From the NCBI RefSeq assembly GCF_000020725.1, contig NC_011146.1:3223501-3287500 (forward strand): a stretch of 64,000 nucleotides of DNA, in the 5' to 3' direction. This document shows, piece by piece, positions 7,934 to 16,354 of the stretch. Made by a program: the position numbers and the translations under genes. Origin of the DNA: Citrifermentans bemidjiense Bem (GTDB lineage: Bacteria; Desulfobacterota; Desulfuromonadia; Geobacterales; Geobacteraceae). The notes under the pieces were generated by a model that had not been told where the DNA came from, searched no databases, and saw only the letters and a list, made by a program, of their open reading frames with translations. Each line of letters starts with the position of its first letter. Position 1 is the stretch's first letter.

Positions 7934-9217
7934 ATGAGCAGGTACAATGCAATGCGGGAAATTCCCGCTACTGCCGGATTCAAGGAAGGGGACGTATTTT
8001 TTCTCTGCGGCGAGCTCTTCGGCCGCGGCTATGCCAACGGCATCGTCGACGAGGCAAGGGCCAAGGGGATGACCATCATCGGGGCCACCGTAGGCCGCCG
8101 CGACAACGACGGGACCCTGCGCCCGCTCAACGCCGAGGAACTGGCAGCGGCAGAAGAGAACCTGGGCGGCAAGATCATCAACATCCCGCTGGAAGCCGGC
8201 TTCGACATGGAGCCGGGTAGCGACGGAATCGCACCGGTGGACAGGTTCAAAGGCGTTAAACCTGACGAGTGGGCCTCGGTGAAACTGGACCAGGCCGAAG
8301 TCGAATTTTCCAAAAAGCGCGGCACCGAGCGTTTCTGCAAGAACCTCGCGGCTGTGGTGGCAGAAGTTGAGAAGATGCTCCCGGCCAAGGGGCGCCTCCT
8401 CGTGGTGCACACCATGGCGGGCGGCATCCCCAGGGCGCGCGTCTTCATGCCGATTCTCAACAAGCTCTTCAAGGGGCAGGGAGACCGCTTCCTCTCCTCC
8501 GAAGCCTTCTGGAACTCCGACATGGGGCGCCTTTGCGACGCGAGCTTCAACGAAGTGACCGCCGACACCTTCCGCTACCTGATCGACGCCACCGCGGGCC
8601 TCAGGGAGAAGCTCGAAGTAACCTACGCGGCCTACGGCTACCACGGCACCGGCGTACTCATCGACGGCGTCGTCACCTGGCAGTCTTACACCCCCTACCT
8701 GCAGGGGTGGGCGAAGATCCGCCTGGAAGACATCGCCATCGAGGCATGGGAAAAAGGGATCAAGGCAACCGTCTACAACTGCCCGGAGATCCTCACCAAC
8801 TCCAGCGCCCTCTTCCTCGGGGTCGAGAATTCCCTCTATCCGCTGATGGACGCGCTCAGGGCCGAAGGGGAGCAGAAGATCGTCAAGGAGTGCGCGGCGC
8901 TCTTGAAGGAAGGGGCCACCGTCGACACGCTGCTCGGCATCGCCAACACCTACCTCACCTCGGAACTCGTCACCAGCACCCGGGACTTCGACAGCTGGCC
9001 GCAGCACAACAAGCCGCAACAGCAGGAGTACATGCTGAACGTATCGGCGGAGCTGATCAGCCTGAACGCGGACCCCAAGGAGATCGTCTGCGCCGTCCTC
9101 TCCAAGGGCGTGTTCCAGGGGGTAGGAAAACTGATGTTCGACAGCTCCTGGGAGCCGAAGGCCCCGGTATTCTGGCTGAACCACGACGTGATCGCCAAGA
9201 CGCTGGTAAAGATGTAG
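7934..9217 (+). CDS. conserved protein of unrecognised function, 427 aa
   Basis: A soluble 427-residue protein with no signal peptide or membrane span. Near the N-terminus GRGYANGIVDEARAKGMTII resembles a glycine-rich dinucleotide-binding turn (short-chain dehydrogenase-like), followed by GATVGRRDNDGTLRPLN. Later features are LLVVHTMAGGIPRARVFMP, YAAYGYHGTGVLIDG and a C-terminal SWEPKAPVFWLNHD. I recall some database entries naming similar Geobacter proteins as FabMG-type enoyl-ACP reductase family, but I cannot confirm this, and classical reductase catalytic spacing is not evident. A GAAAGGAAAC ribosome-binding site precedes the ATG. It is isolated between two G-rich repeats, so context gives no clue. 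Confidence 0.6.
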   Translation: MSRYNAMREIPATAGFKEGDVFFLCGELFGRGYANGIVDEARAKGMTIIGATVGRRDNDGTLRPLNAEELAAAEENLGGKIINIPLEAGFDMEPGSDGIAPVDRFKGVKPDEWASVKLDQAEVEFSKKRGTERFCKNLAAVVAEVEKMLPAKGRLLVVHTMAGGIPRARVFMPILNKLFKGQGDRFLSSEAFWNSDMGRLCDASFNEVTADTFRYLIDATAGLREKLEVTYAAYGYHGTGVLIDGVVTWQSYTPYLQGWAKIRLEDIAIEAWEKGIKATVYNCPEILTNSSALFLGVENSLYPLMDALRAEGEQKIVKECAALLKEGATVDTLLGIANTYLTSELVTSTRDFDSWPQHNKPQQQEYMLNVSAELISLNADPKEIVCAVLSKGVFQGVGKLMFDSSWEPKAPVFWLNHDVIAKTLVKM

Positions 9218-9224
9218 TGAATTG

Positions 9225-9256
9225 AGTCCCCCTCCCGTCAAGGGAGGGGGAGAGCT
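9225..9256. repeat. G/C-rich palindromic repeat (short form)
   Basis: AGTCCCCCTCCC pairs with GGGAGGGGGA across a five-base GTCAA loop. The copy at 41302-41334 is nearly identical, including the flanking AGAGCT. It lies eight bases after the preceding stop codon and may form a terminator-like hairpin. Confidence 0.75.
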
Positions 9257-9336
9257 GGCCAAAGGGGAGTTTTGCGGAGGCTCGGCTGAAGATGTCGCAA
9301 ATGAAGTTATGCAATGAAGTGACAGGGGGAGCGTAA

Positions 9337-10050
9337 GTGGCAAGCAAGGTTCTGCTCGTTGACGACGTAAGCATGTTTATCGAACTCGAGAGGGACTACC
9401 TGCAGCTCTCCGCTGTGACCGTCTTGACCGCGCGCGACGGCGAGGAGGCCTTCAGGATCTGCAGATTGCAGCGGCCGGACCTGGTTTTCATGGACCTGCA
9501 CATGCCGATCATGAACGGAGCCGACTGCTGCCGAGAGATCAAGCGCGATAACCGGCTGTCGACCGCCGTGATACTGATTACCACCGAAGGGAAAGAGGAG
9601 GACCGGCAACTCTGCCTGCAGGCCGGGTGCGACGGCTTCCTCACCAAGCCCCTGGACCGCCACGCGTTTTTAGAGGCGGCCCGCAAGCTACTCCCCGCCA
9701 TCGACCGGCGCGACCGCAGGGTGAACAGCCGCTTGAACGTAAAGTTCCGAGCCTTCGGCCTCACCCTTTCGGGGTTCGCCTCCAACCTGAGCCAAAACGG
9801 CATGTACGTGGCCGCCGACGTGGAGCTGGAGGAAGATGCGACCGTAGAGATCATCTTCGCTCTCCCCGACCCCTTCGGCGCCATCATCCAGACCAGGGCG
9901 CGCGTAGCCTGGCTGAACAGCTCCAAGACCAGAAAGAAGCCGGCGCTCCCCCCGGGGTTCGGCATTGAGTTTCTCTCCATCGCCGAAGGGGAAAGGGAGC
10001 AGATCGGCCGCTTCGTGGACAGCCTGGAGCAGACTAGCGCACGAGTTTAG
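9337..10050 (+). CDS. response regulator with PilZ output domain
   Basis: A 237-residue protein. The receiver domain (1 to about 120) has acidic residues D9/D10, phospho-acceptor D53 in VFMDLHMP, Thr in ILITTE and Lys in LTKPLD. The PilZ domain (about 127-230) has an RxxxR motif (RVNSR) and NxSxxG (NLSQNG), the two signatures that contact cyclic di-GMP. The protein should therefore join a phosphorylation input to a c-di-GMP-binding output, typically for motility, surface attachment or polysaccharide control. The start is GTG with a GGGGGAG ribosome-binding site. No partner kinase is adjacent. The 3' end overlaps the convergent hydrolase gene by 17 bases. Confidence 0.88.
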   Translation: MASKVLLVDDVSMFIELERDYLQLSAVTVLTARDGEEAFRICRLQRPDLVFMDLHMPIMNGADCCREIKRDNRLSTAVILITTEGKEEDRQLCLQAGCDGFLTKPLDRHAFLEAARKLLPAIDRRDRRVNSRLNVKFRAFGLTLSGFASNLSQNGMYVAADVELEEDATVEIIFALPDPFGAIIQTRARVAWLNSSKTRKKPALPPGFGIEFLSIAEGEREQIGRFVDSLEQTSARV

Positions 10051-10597
10051 AAAGCTTCTTAAACTCTTCGGTGCCGGCCACGCGCAGCAGTTGGAAGAGC
10101 ACCGACTCGGTCGAGGTCATGACCACCCCTGCCGCCGTCATGGTCTTAATGGCGATCTCCCAGTTCTGCTTGCGACGGCTCATTGCCGCATCGCACACCA
10201 GATGCACCACGTAACCGCGAGACAGAAGCTCCAGCGCGGTCTGCAGCACGCAAACGTGGGTCTCCATGCCGACCAGGATCACCTGCCGCCTTCCGTTTTT
10301 CTCCAGCGCCTCCATGAAACCCTCGCCTCCGCAGCAACTGAAGGTCATCTTCTCCAGGCTCGCCGCCTGAAGTTTCTCCTTCAGGACTGGTAGCGTCTCG
10401 CCGAGCCCCTTCACGTACTGCTCGGTCGCGAGAGCCGGGATGCCGAGCTCCGCCGCCGCATCCAGAAGTATGGAGATGTTACCGGTCAGCTTGGCCAGCA
10501 CCTTCTCGTCCATCGCCCGGCAAAGCTTCTCCTGCACGTCGACCACCACGAGCTGGGCGTTCTCTCTCTCCAGAAAAAATCTCTCCAACAGGGACAT
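10034..10597 (-). CDS. isochorismatase-family cysteine hydrolase
   Basis: About 187 residues with the isochorismatase-like triad: Asp in VVVDVQEKL, Lys in LEKMTFSCC and Cys in GMETHVCVLQTALEL. Members hydrolyse amide or vinyl-ether bonds (nicotinamidase, isochorismatase, various amidases); no specific substrate can be read from the sequence. An upstream in-frame ATG exists at 10615, but AAGGAG sits 6 bases before the ATG at 10597, so that start is chosen. It lies downstream of, and on the same strand as, the ntrC-like gene (32-base gap), possibly the last gene of that operon. Confidence 0.82.
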   Translation of the reverse strand: MSLLERFFLERENAQLVVVDVQEKLCRAMDEKVLAKLTGNISILLDAAAELGIPALATEQYVKGLGETLPVLKEKLQAASLEKMTFSCCGGEGFMEALEKNGRRQVILVGMETHVCVLQTALELLSRGYVVHLVCDAAMSRRKQNWEIAIKTMTAAGVVMTSTESVLFQLLRVAGTEEFKKLSKLVR

Positions 10598-10629
10598 GGG
10601 TAACTCCTTTGTCATGGGGTGGGGGTAGC

Positions 10630-12066
10630 CTATTCCTTGCGCAGCTCGATGCCGAGCTCGGTGATCTTCTTTCTCAGGGTGTTGCGGTTGATGCCGAGGA
10701 TGTCGGCGGCGCGGACCTGGTTGCCGCGGGTCTTCTCCAGGACGAAGCGGATCAGCGGCCGCTCCACCTGTTCCAGCACCATGGCGTGCACGTCGCCGCT
10801 CTCCATCTTCTCCATGTTGCTGAAGCAGCCGCGCAGCTTCAGGTCGACGATCCCCTCCAGGGAAAGCTCCTCCCCTTTGCCCTCGCTCTGGCGGTTGCGC
10901 AGCCCCGGGAAATCGGAGGCGACCAGGAGTGGGTCCGGCGAGAGGATGACGCCCCTCTTGATGGTGTTTTCCAGCTCGCGGATGTTGCCGGGCCAGCTGT
11001 AGTTGGTCAGGAGCTTGATGGCGTCGGCGGAGCAGCGCTTTTGCGGCACTTCGAGCTCGGCGCAGATCTTGGTGAGGAAGTACTGCACCAGAAGCGGCAC
11101 GTCCTCCTTCCTGTCCCTGAGCGGCACCAGATGGATCGGTATCACGTTCAACCGGTAGTAGAGGTCCTCGCGGAACTGCTTGTTGTGCACGCTCTCTTCG
11201 AGGTCCTGGTTGGTCGCAGCGACCACCCTGACGTCGACCGGGATGCTCTGGTTTCCGCCGGTCCTGGTGATCTCGCGCTCCTGCAGCACCCTCAGGATCT
11301 TGGCCTGCAAGTCGAGCGGCATGTCTCCGATCTCGTCCAGGAAGATGGTGCCGCCGTTGGCCTGCTCGAACTTGCCGAGTTTCCTCTCGGTGGCGCCGGT
11401 GAAGGCCCCTTTCTCGAAACCGAAGAGCTCGCTCTCCAGAAGCTCCTTGGGGATGGCGGCGCAGTTGAGCGGTATGAAGGGCTTGCCCAGACGCTTTGAG
11501 TTGTAGTGGATGGCGCGGGCGATGAGCTCCTTTCCCGTCCCCGATTCGCCCTGCACCAGCACCGTCACGTCGCTGGGAGCCACCTTGCCGATGGTCTTGT
11601 AGACCTCCCTCATGGCCGGGGAGTTGCCGATGATGGTCTTCTCCAGCTGGTAGCGGTCCTTGAGCTCTTCCTTGAGGAGCGAGACCTGGCTGGTCATCTC
11701 GCGCGCCCGGCTCACCTTCTCGACCACCGCGTCGATCACCCCGAGGTCGAAGGGCTTGGTGAGGTAATCGTAGGCGCCGCGCTTCATCGCCTCGACCGCG
11801 TTTTTCATGCTCGCCTCGGCAGTCATGATCACGACGAAGAGGTCGCTGCGCTCCTCCTTCACCCGGTCTAGCAGTTCGAGCCCCGTCATCCCCGGCATCT
11901 TGATGTCCAAAAGCGCCAGGTCGTAGACGTTCTCCTTAATCAGCCTGAGAGCCTCGTTGCCGTCGCGGGCGAGCTCCACGTTGAAGCCTTTTTTCCTGAG
12001 CGCCTTGGAAAGGACCCAGCGCATGCTCTCTTCGTCGTCGGCAACCAATATGTTGTTGATGGACAT
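10630..12066 (-). CDS. ntrC: sigma-54-dependent response regulator, NtrC type
   Basis: 478 residues in the order receiver (phospho-acceptor D54 in LLDIKMPG), AAA+ domain with Walker A GESGTGKE and the sigma-54 contact loop GAFTGA, and a Fis-type helix-turn-helix at the end (NQVRAADILGINRNTLRKK). It activates transcription by sigma-54 RNA polymerase when phosphorylated. AGGAG 6 bases before the ATG at 12066 decides the start over one at 12090. It follows dusB and an NtrB-like kinase, the order known for nifR3-ntrB-ntrC in other proteobacteria, so nitrogen control is the best guess. It may correspond to the GnfM regulator described in Geobacter sulfurreducens. Confidence 0.88.
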   Translation of the reverse strand: MSINNILVADDEESMRWVLSKALRKKGFNVELARDGNEALRLIKENVYDLALLDIKMPGMTGLELLDRVKEERSDLFVVIMTAEASMKNAVEAMKRGAYDYLTKPFDLGVIDAVVEKVSRAREMTSQVSLLKEELKDRYQLEKTIIGNSPAMREVYKTIGKVAPSDVTVLVQGESGTGKELIARAIHYNSKRLGKPFIPLNCAAIPKELLESELFGFEKGAFTGATERKLGKFEQANGGTIFLDEIGDMPLDLQAKILRVLQEREITRTGGNQSIPVDVRVVAATNQDLEESVHNKQFREDLYYRLNVIPIHLVPLRDRKEDVPLLVQYFLTKICAELEVPQKRCSADAIKLLTNYSWPGNIRELENTIKRGVILSPDPLLVASDFPGLRNRQSEGKGEELSLEGIVDLKLRGCFSNMEKMESGDVHAMVLEQVERPLIRFVLEKTRGNQVRAADILGINRNTLRKKITELGIELRKE

Positions 12067-12083
12067 AAAATCTCCTAAAAAGC

Positions 12084-12319
12084 GGTTCAACGTTCAATGT
12101 TCAACGTTCGCTACGGGCATCGCCATTGGGCATCTGCATTGTGACTTGACCGTCCGTTTCGCGTCAAAGTGAGCACTGACGACGGCACCAAGTGCTAAGC
12201 GAGTCGAACGTTGAACCTGGAACGTTGAACGGTCTTTATCGCTGCAGGTCAAAGTCAGGGTAATTGCGCCGTCAACGGGCAAGGCCACTCGAACGTTGAA
12301 CCTGGAACGTTGAACGGTT
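12084..12319. repeat. three copies of a GAACGTTGAAC-type repeat between ntrB and ntrC
   Basis: Copies at 12204-12233 and 12289-12319 share CGAACGTTGAACCTGGAACG and the following TTGAACGGT. An inverted, slightly different copy lies at 12084-12110. Each copy contains two AACGTTGAAC units, and AACGTT is itself palindromic. They fill both ends of the 259-base spacer of an otherwise tight operon. The spacer has no other gene. Confidence 0.8.
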
Positions 12320-12325
12320 TCTTGT

Positions 12326-13411
12326 TTATTGCACCAGCGGCAGCATCACGGTGAAGACGGTGCCGCGCTTGGCGTCGGAATCGACCTTGATCATGCCCCG
12401 ATGCTCTGAGACGATCTTCTGGCAGATGGCCAGGCCCAACCCGGTACCCTGTGACTTGGTGGTGAAAAACGGGGTGAACATGTTCTCCAGCACCTCGGCC
12501 TCGATACCCGGGCCGTTGTCGGCGATGTCGATGGCCACCATGCGCGCCCGCCGCTCCCCCTTCTGGGTCATGGCATAGTCCGACAGCACCCGGCTGGTGA
12601 CCTTTACCACACCGCCGGCCTCCACCGCCTCCAGCGCGTTCTTGATCAGGTTCAGGAAGAGCTGGGTTAAAAGCGCTTCGTCCCCCAGGATGGGAGGGAT
12701 GCTCGGGTCGAAGTACTGCTGGAGGTAGACCTCTTTCCCTTCGCTAGCGTTTTTCTGCAATAAGACGATATCGGAAAGGACCCGGTGCAGGTTCACCTTG
12801 GAGAGCTTCAGGCGCCCAGGCGAAGCGAGCGCCAGGAGTTCCTCCACGATGACGTTGACCCGCTGTACTTCCTTCAGCATCACCCTGATGTACTCGCGCA
12901 GGTCCTCGTTGTCGGGAAATTCCAGTTCCAGTAGCTGCGCCGCCCCCTTGATCCCGCCGAGAGGGTTCTTGATCTCGTGCGCGAGCCCCGCTGCTAGCCC
13001 CCCCAGGGCCGAAAGGCGGTCCGCCTGGCGCACGGCCGACTCCAACTCGCGAACGTTGGTCAGGTCCCGCAAAAGTAAAATGGTGCCGATGCGCTCCCCG
13101 CCTGCGCTCAAAAGCGGCGAAGTGCTGGCGCCGACTGGGATCAGCTTCCCCGCCCGCTTGACCACGATGTTCTCATGGTCGGAGACCGACATCCCGGTCT
13201 CCACGGTCTTGGCGACCATCTCGTTCAGAGGACCTTCCCCTTTGAAGATCTCGCTGAAGAGAACGCCCATGGCCTGGCGGCGCGAAACGCCGGCCAGCTC
13301 CTCGGCGGCGGGATTGACCAGCGTCACGGCCCCGGCGTTGTCGAGGACGATCACGCCGTCACCCACGCTGTCGATCACGTTGGCGTAGTAACTCTCCAGT
13401 TTCTCAGGCAT
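12326..13411 (-). CDS. ntrB: PAS-domain sensor histidine kinase, NtrB type
   Basis: A 361-residue soluble kinase. An N-terminal PAS domain (about 5-115: VIVLDNAGAVTLVNPAAEELAG) is followed by the dimerisation/phosphorylation helix with His145 in AHEIKNPLGG, then an ATPase domain with N box NALEAV, G1 IADNGPGIEAE and G2 GTGLGLAIC. No membrane segment is seen, as in NtrB/GlnL. It overlaps the dusB stop by 8 bases, so translation is probably coupled. The expected partner is the NtrC-type regulator downstream. GnfL of Geobacter would be the equivalent if the pair controls nitrogen fixation; that is inference from gene order. Confidence 0.87.
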   Translation of the reverse strand: MPEKLESYYANVIDSVGDGVIVLDNAGAVTLVNPAAEELAGVSRRQAMGVLFSEIFKGEGPLNEMVAKTVETGMSVSDHENIVVKRAGKLIPVGASTSPLLSAGGERIGTILLLRDLTNVRELESAVRQADRLSALGGLAAGLAHEIKNPLGGIKGAAQLLELEFPDNEDLREYIRVMLKEVQRVNVIVEELLALASPGRLKLSKVNLHRVLSDIVLLQKNASEGKEVYLQQYFDPSIPPILGDEALLTQLFLNLIKNALEAVEAGGVVKVTSRVLSDYAMTQKGERRARMVAIDIADNGPGIEAEVLENMFTPFFTTKSQGTGLGLAICQKIVSEHRGMIKVDSDAKRGTVFTVMLPLVQ

Positions 13412-14369
13412 CGAAGAACTCCTCCATCGCCCGGATCAGCTCCGGAGCGCTTTCGATCCGGTTCACCGCCGCGCGAAACTGCGCCGCCCCAGGCAGCCCC
13501 TTGGAATACCAGGAGAGGTGCTTGCGCATCTCCATGAGCGCCACCCGCCCCCCCGCGAACTCGGCGAAAAGCTCCAGGTGCCTGCGGGAGACCGCCAGCC
13601 GCTCTTGCACCGTCGGGGGAGCCGGCTCCTCACCGGCCAAAAGGGAAAGCGCCTCGCGGAAGATCCAGGGGTTCCCCATGGCGCCGCGGGCAACCATGAC
13701 GGAGTCGCACCCGGTTTCGGCCAGCATCCCCACCGCGTCGGCCGCGCTGAAGAGATCGCCGCTGCCGATCACCGGGATGCTGAGCGCGCTCTTCAGCTCG
13801 CCGATCCGGGACCAGTCGGCCTTCCCCTCGAACATCTGGGCGCGGCTTCTGGGATGCAGCGTTACCGCGTCGCACCCCTCCTCCTGGGCGATTCTCCCCA
13901 CTTCCAGGAAGGTGTCGTCGCCGCAGACCCAGCCGGTGCGTATCTTGATGGTGAGCGGAAGCTTCGTTGCGGCCCTCACGCTCCTGACGATGCGCCCCAC
14001 CTTTTGCGGGTCCTTCATCAGCGCGCTCCCGGCGCCGGTTCCCACCACCTTGCGCACCGGACATCCCATGTTGATGTCGATCAGCTCGCCGTACTCTTCC
14101 ACCAGGCGGGCCGCCTCGGCCAGCATCTCCGGATCGTCGCCGAAAAGCTGCATCCCGATGGGGCGGTCCTCCGGGCTACTCTTTAAAAGATCGAAACTTT
14201 TTTGCCCTTCCCGGGTCAGGCCGTTCACGCTTACCATCTCGGTGAAGGCGAACGAGGCCCCTCCCTCGCGGGAGATGATCCGCATCGGCAGATTGGTAAT
14301 CCCCGCCATCGGGGCCAGAAATAGTTGATTCTTCAACACAAGTGGGCCGAGGGCCACCGTTTTTTGCAT
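13404..14369 (-). CDS. dusB: tRNA-dihydrouridine synthase DusB (NifR3 type)
   Basis: A 321-residue FMN-dependent TIM-barrel enzyme that reduces uridine to dihydrouridine in tRNA. Family landmarks are FLAPMAGITNLPMRII, INMGCPVRKVVGTGAGSALM with the catalytic Cys, KIRTGW, the LHPRSR FMN site and GSGDLFSAADA. It is the first gene of an operon with ntrB- and ntrC-like genes, the arrangement that gave the family its older name NifR3. Confidence 0.93.
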   Translation of the reverse strand: MQKTVALGPLVLKNQLFLAPMAGITNLPMRIISREGGASFAFTEMVSVNGLTREGQKSFDLLKSSPEDRPIGMQLFGDDPEMLAEAARLVEEYGELIDINMGCPVRKVVGTGAGSALMKDPQKVGRIVRSVRAATKLPLTIKIRTGWVCGDDTFLEVGRIAQEEGCDAVTLHPRSRAQMFEGKADWSRIGELKSALSIPVIGSGDLFSAADAVGMLAETGCDSVMVARGAMGNPWIFREALSLLAGEEPAPPTVQERLAVSRRHLELFAEFAGGRVALMEMRKHLSWYSKGLPGAAQFRAAVNRIESAPELIRAMEEFFDA

Positions 14370-14405
14370 AAAGCGATCGTTCCTTATCTGCCTAAAAAAT
14401 GAGCA

Positions 14406-14434
14406 ATACTAGCAGTAAGGAATTGGTATGGCAA
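14406..14434 (-). promoter_or_regulatory. sigma-70-like promoter of the dusB-ntrBC operon
   Basis: On the minus strand TTGCCA (14429-14434) and TAGTAT (14406-14411) are 17 bases apart, ending 37 bases before the dusB start. The same TTGCCA-17 layout occurs before the receiver gene at 15940 and before fabI. Confidence 0.55.
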
Positions 14435-14478
14435 GGTTTTTTTATCGGCGGGGTTCAACGAAGGAAGGGACCCTCATT

Positions 14479-15321
14479 TCAGGGCCTTGAGCGAAGGCGG
14501 AGCATCTCCTCTATTCCGTTAAGCCCCTCCAGGGCTCCGCAGGGAAGGGAGAGGTGAGGTTTGGAAATCTGCGGCTCGCGCGGGTTGATCCTGATGACGC
14601 GCCCATGGGCCAGGGCGCCGATCCGCTCGCTGGCGGCGCGCACGGTGGGGATGGCGGTCCCGGCTCCCATCTCGACCACCACGATCCTCCCCGCCCCCTG
14701 CCGGGAGAGGAACTGCCGGAAGCGCTCCTGCTGGCGCATGGTGCGGTCGTCGATCCAGCAGTAATCGCCAAACATGAGGATGTTGGGGCGTGCGGATGAA
14801 CCGCAACGGGGGCAAAGCGGGACATGGTCGGCCCGCATTGTCTCGGTGTCGATCCGGAACTCTTCCCTGTTCTCCCAGATGGCGCTGCTGCAGGGCCTGG
14901 TGCACTGGAGGTGATGGATGGAGCCGTGGAATTCCAGCACGGCGTCTGCGGCGAAGCCGGCCTTTTGGAACTGGCCGTCGACGTTGGAGGTGGCGACGAA
15001 GCAGTCGAGCCGGCAGCGCTTGGCCCAATCGAGCAGCAGTTGGAAGCCCGGGTGCGGGACAGTTTCCCGGTACAGGTTGGTGCGGTGGCCGTAGAACCCC
15101 CAGCCGAAGCGGGGATCGCGCTCGAAATGCTCCGGGTTCGCCGCATCGACGAAGCTGATGCCGAGCCTCTGGTACAAGGGATACGCGGTCCAGAACCCCT
15201 GGTCGCCGCGGAAATCCGGCAGCCCCGAATCCACCCCCATGCCAGCTCCGGCGGTCACGACCAGCGCCTTGGCCTGCGCCACCAGTTCCGCCGCCTGTTC
15301 GAAACTCCTGGAGAGATCCAT
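14479..15321 (-). CDS. SIR2-family NAD-dependent deacetylase (sirtuin)
   Basis: 280 residues with the sirtuin NAD fold: TAGAGMGVDSGLPDFRG (family form GAGxSxxSGIPDFRG), TSNVDG in place of TxNID and the catalytic His in LEFHGSIHHLQC. A zinc site is formed by C-x3-C (CTRPC) and C-x2-C (CPRCG). Sirtuins remove acyl groups from lysines using NAD, making nicotinamide and O-acyl-ADP-ribose; acetyl-CoA synthetase is a common target. The first motif has Met-Gly where Ile-Ser is usual and the first zinc pair has three rather than two spacer residues, so this is a divergent branch. It lies 8 bases after the YbaK-type gene and is surely co-transcribed. Confidence 0.82.
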   Translation of the reverse strand: MDLSRSFEQAAELVAQAKALVVTAGAGMGVDSGLPDFRGDQGFWTAYPLYQRLGISFVDAANPEHFERDPRFGWGFYGHRTNLYRETVPHPGFQLLLDWAKRCRLDCFVATSNVDGQFQKAGFAADAVLEFHGSIHHLQCTRPCSSAIWENREEFRIDTETMRADHVPLCPRCGSSARPNILMFGDYCWIDDRTMRQQERFRQFLSRQGAGRIVVVEMGAGTAIPTVRAASERIGALAHGRVIRINPREPQISKPHLSLPCGALEGLNGIEEMLRLRSRP

Positions 15322-15329
15322 CGCTCCTC

Positions 15330-15812
15330 CTAGATACCGACTTTCACCAGTACCGGCTGCAGCACCCGCACCAGCTCGGAGGGGGGCATGGAAACCAGGA
15401 AACCGCGGCTGCCGCCGTTAATGTAGATGAGCGGCAGTTCCAGGATGCTCTCTTCCAGGTAGACCGGCATCTGTTTCCTGGTGCCGAAGGGTGAGGTCCC
15501 CCCCACCATGTAGCCGGAGTGGCGGTTTGCCGTATCCGGGGTGCAGGGGGCGACGGACTTGACGCCGATTACGCGCGCCAGTTCCTTGGTGGAGACCTGG
15601 AGGTCTCCGTGCATGAGGACCACGAGGGGGCTTTTCGCCTCGTCCTCCATGATCAGGGTCTTGATGACGCAGCTCTCGTCTACGCCGAGCTCCCGCGCCG
15701 AGACTGCGGTCCCCCCCTTTTCCTCGTACTGGTAGGGATGTTCGCCGTAGGATACCCCTGCCTGCCGCAGCACGCGTACCGCAGCTGTCACGGGGGACTT
15801 AAACTTGGCCAT
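15330..15812 (-). CDS. ybaK: YbaK/EbsC-type aminoacyl-tRNA deacylase
   Basis: A 160-residue YbaK-like protein that hydrolyses mischarged Cys-tRNA(Pro) and related errors. It shows the conserved Lys in CVIKTLIME, MHGDLQVSTKELAR, and GYMVGGTSPFGTRK, which is the substrate-pocket loop, followed by the YINGGSRGFLVSM C-terminus. Length matches YbaK (159 in Escherichia coli). First gene of a two-gene operon with the sirtuin. AAGGAGAG upstream is the ribosome-binding site. Confidence 0.9.
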   Translation of the reverse strand: MAKFKSPVTAAVRVLRQAGVSYGEHPYQYEEKGGTAVSARELGVDESCVIKTLIMEDEAKSPLVVLMHGDLQVSTKELARVIGVKSVAPCTPDTANRHSGYMVGGTSPFGTRKQMPVYLEESILELPLIYINGGSRGFLVSMPPSELVRVLQPVLVKVGI

Positions 15813-15858
15813 TTCCAGCTCTCCTTAAGATGAATCGAGTCTCACATGAAAAAGTGAC

Positions 15859-15887
15859 TTGCCAGCTGCAAACATACCGGCTATAGA
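15859..15887 (+). promoter_or_regulatory. sigma-70-like promoter of the receiver gene
   Basis: TTGCCA (15859-15864), a 17-base spacer and TATAGA (15882-15887), about 50 bases before the start codon at 15940. Confidence 0.55.
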
Positions 15888-15939
15888 TTAATATCACGCC
15901 ACGCGCAGCTTAACAACCGTGTAACTAGGGAAGCTTCCA

Positions 15940-16353
15940 ATGCAAAACGACAACGATCGGGTAGTTGCGAAGGTACTTGTCATGGACGACGACGAAATGG
16001 TCCGTTTCGTCGCGGGCGAGACCTTGAAGAGGTACGGCTTTGAGGTCGAGTTCGCTATTGACGGTTCCGAGGCTGTCGAACTGTACCGGGAGCGGCACCA
16101 GGCGGGGCTGACCTTCGCCGCGGTGATACTGGATCTGAACATCCCCGGGGGGATGGGGGGGCAGGAGGCGATGAAGCGCCTGCTGGAAATCGACCCGGGC
16201 GCCAAGGGGTACGTCTCTAGCGGCCGCACCGACGATCCGGTCATGGTAAATTTCAAGACCTTCGGCTTTGCCGGCACCATCGAAAAACCCTACTTTTACC
16301 TCAACAAGCAGCTGATGGAAGATTTCAGCAAAAGCCTGCGCGAGAACGGTTAG
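15940..16353 (+). CDS. single-domain response regulator (receiver)
   Basis: A 137-residue receiver without an output domain. D16-D18 form the acidic pocket, D65 in VILDLNIPGG is the phospho-acceptor, Ser in VSSG replaces the usual Thr and Lys is in IEKPY. Such stand-alone receivers act through protein contact or as phosphate sinks. Its stop is one base before the start of the cysteine-cluster gene, so the two are co-translated. A GGAAGC sequence before the ATG is a weak ribosome-binding site. No kinase gene lies next to it. Confidence 0.88.
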   Translation: MQNDNDRVVAKVLVMDDDEMVRFVAGETLKRYGFEVEFAIDGSEAVELYRERHQAGLTFAAVILDLNIPGGMGGQEAMKRLLEIDPGAKGYVSSGRTDDPVMVNFKTFGFAGTIEKPYFYLNKQLMEDFSKSLRENG

Positions 16354-16354
16354 C

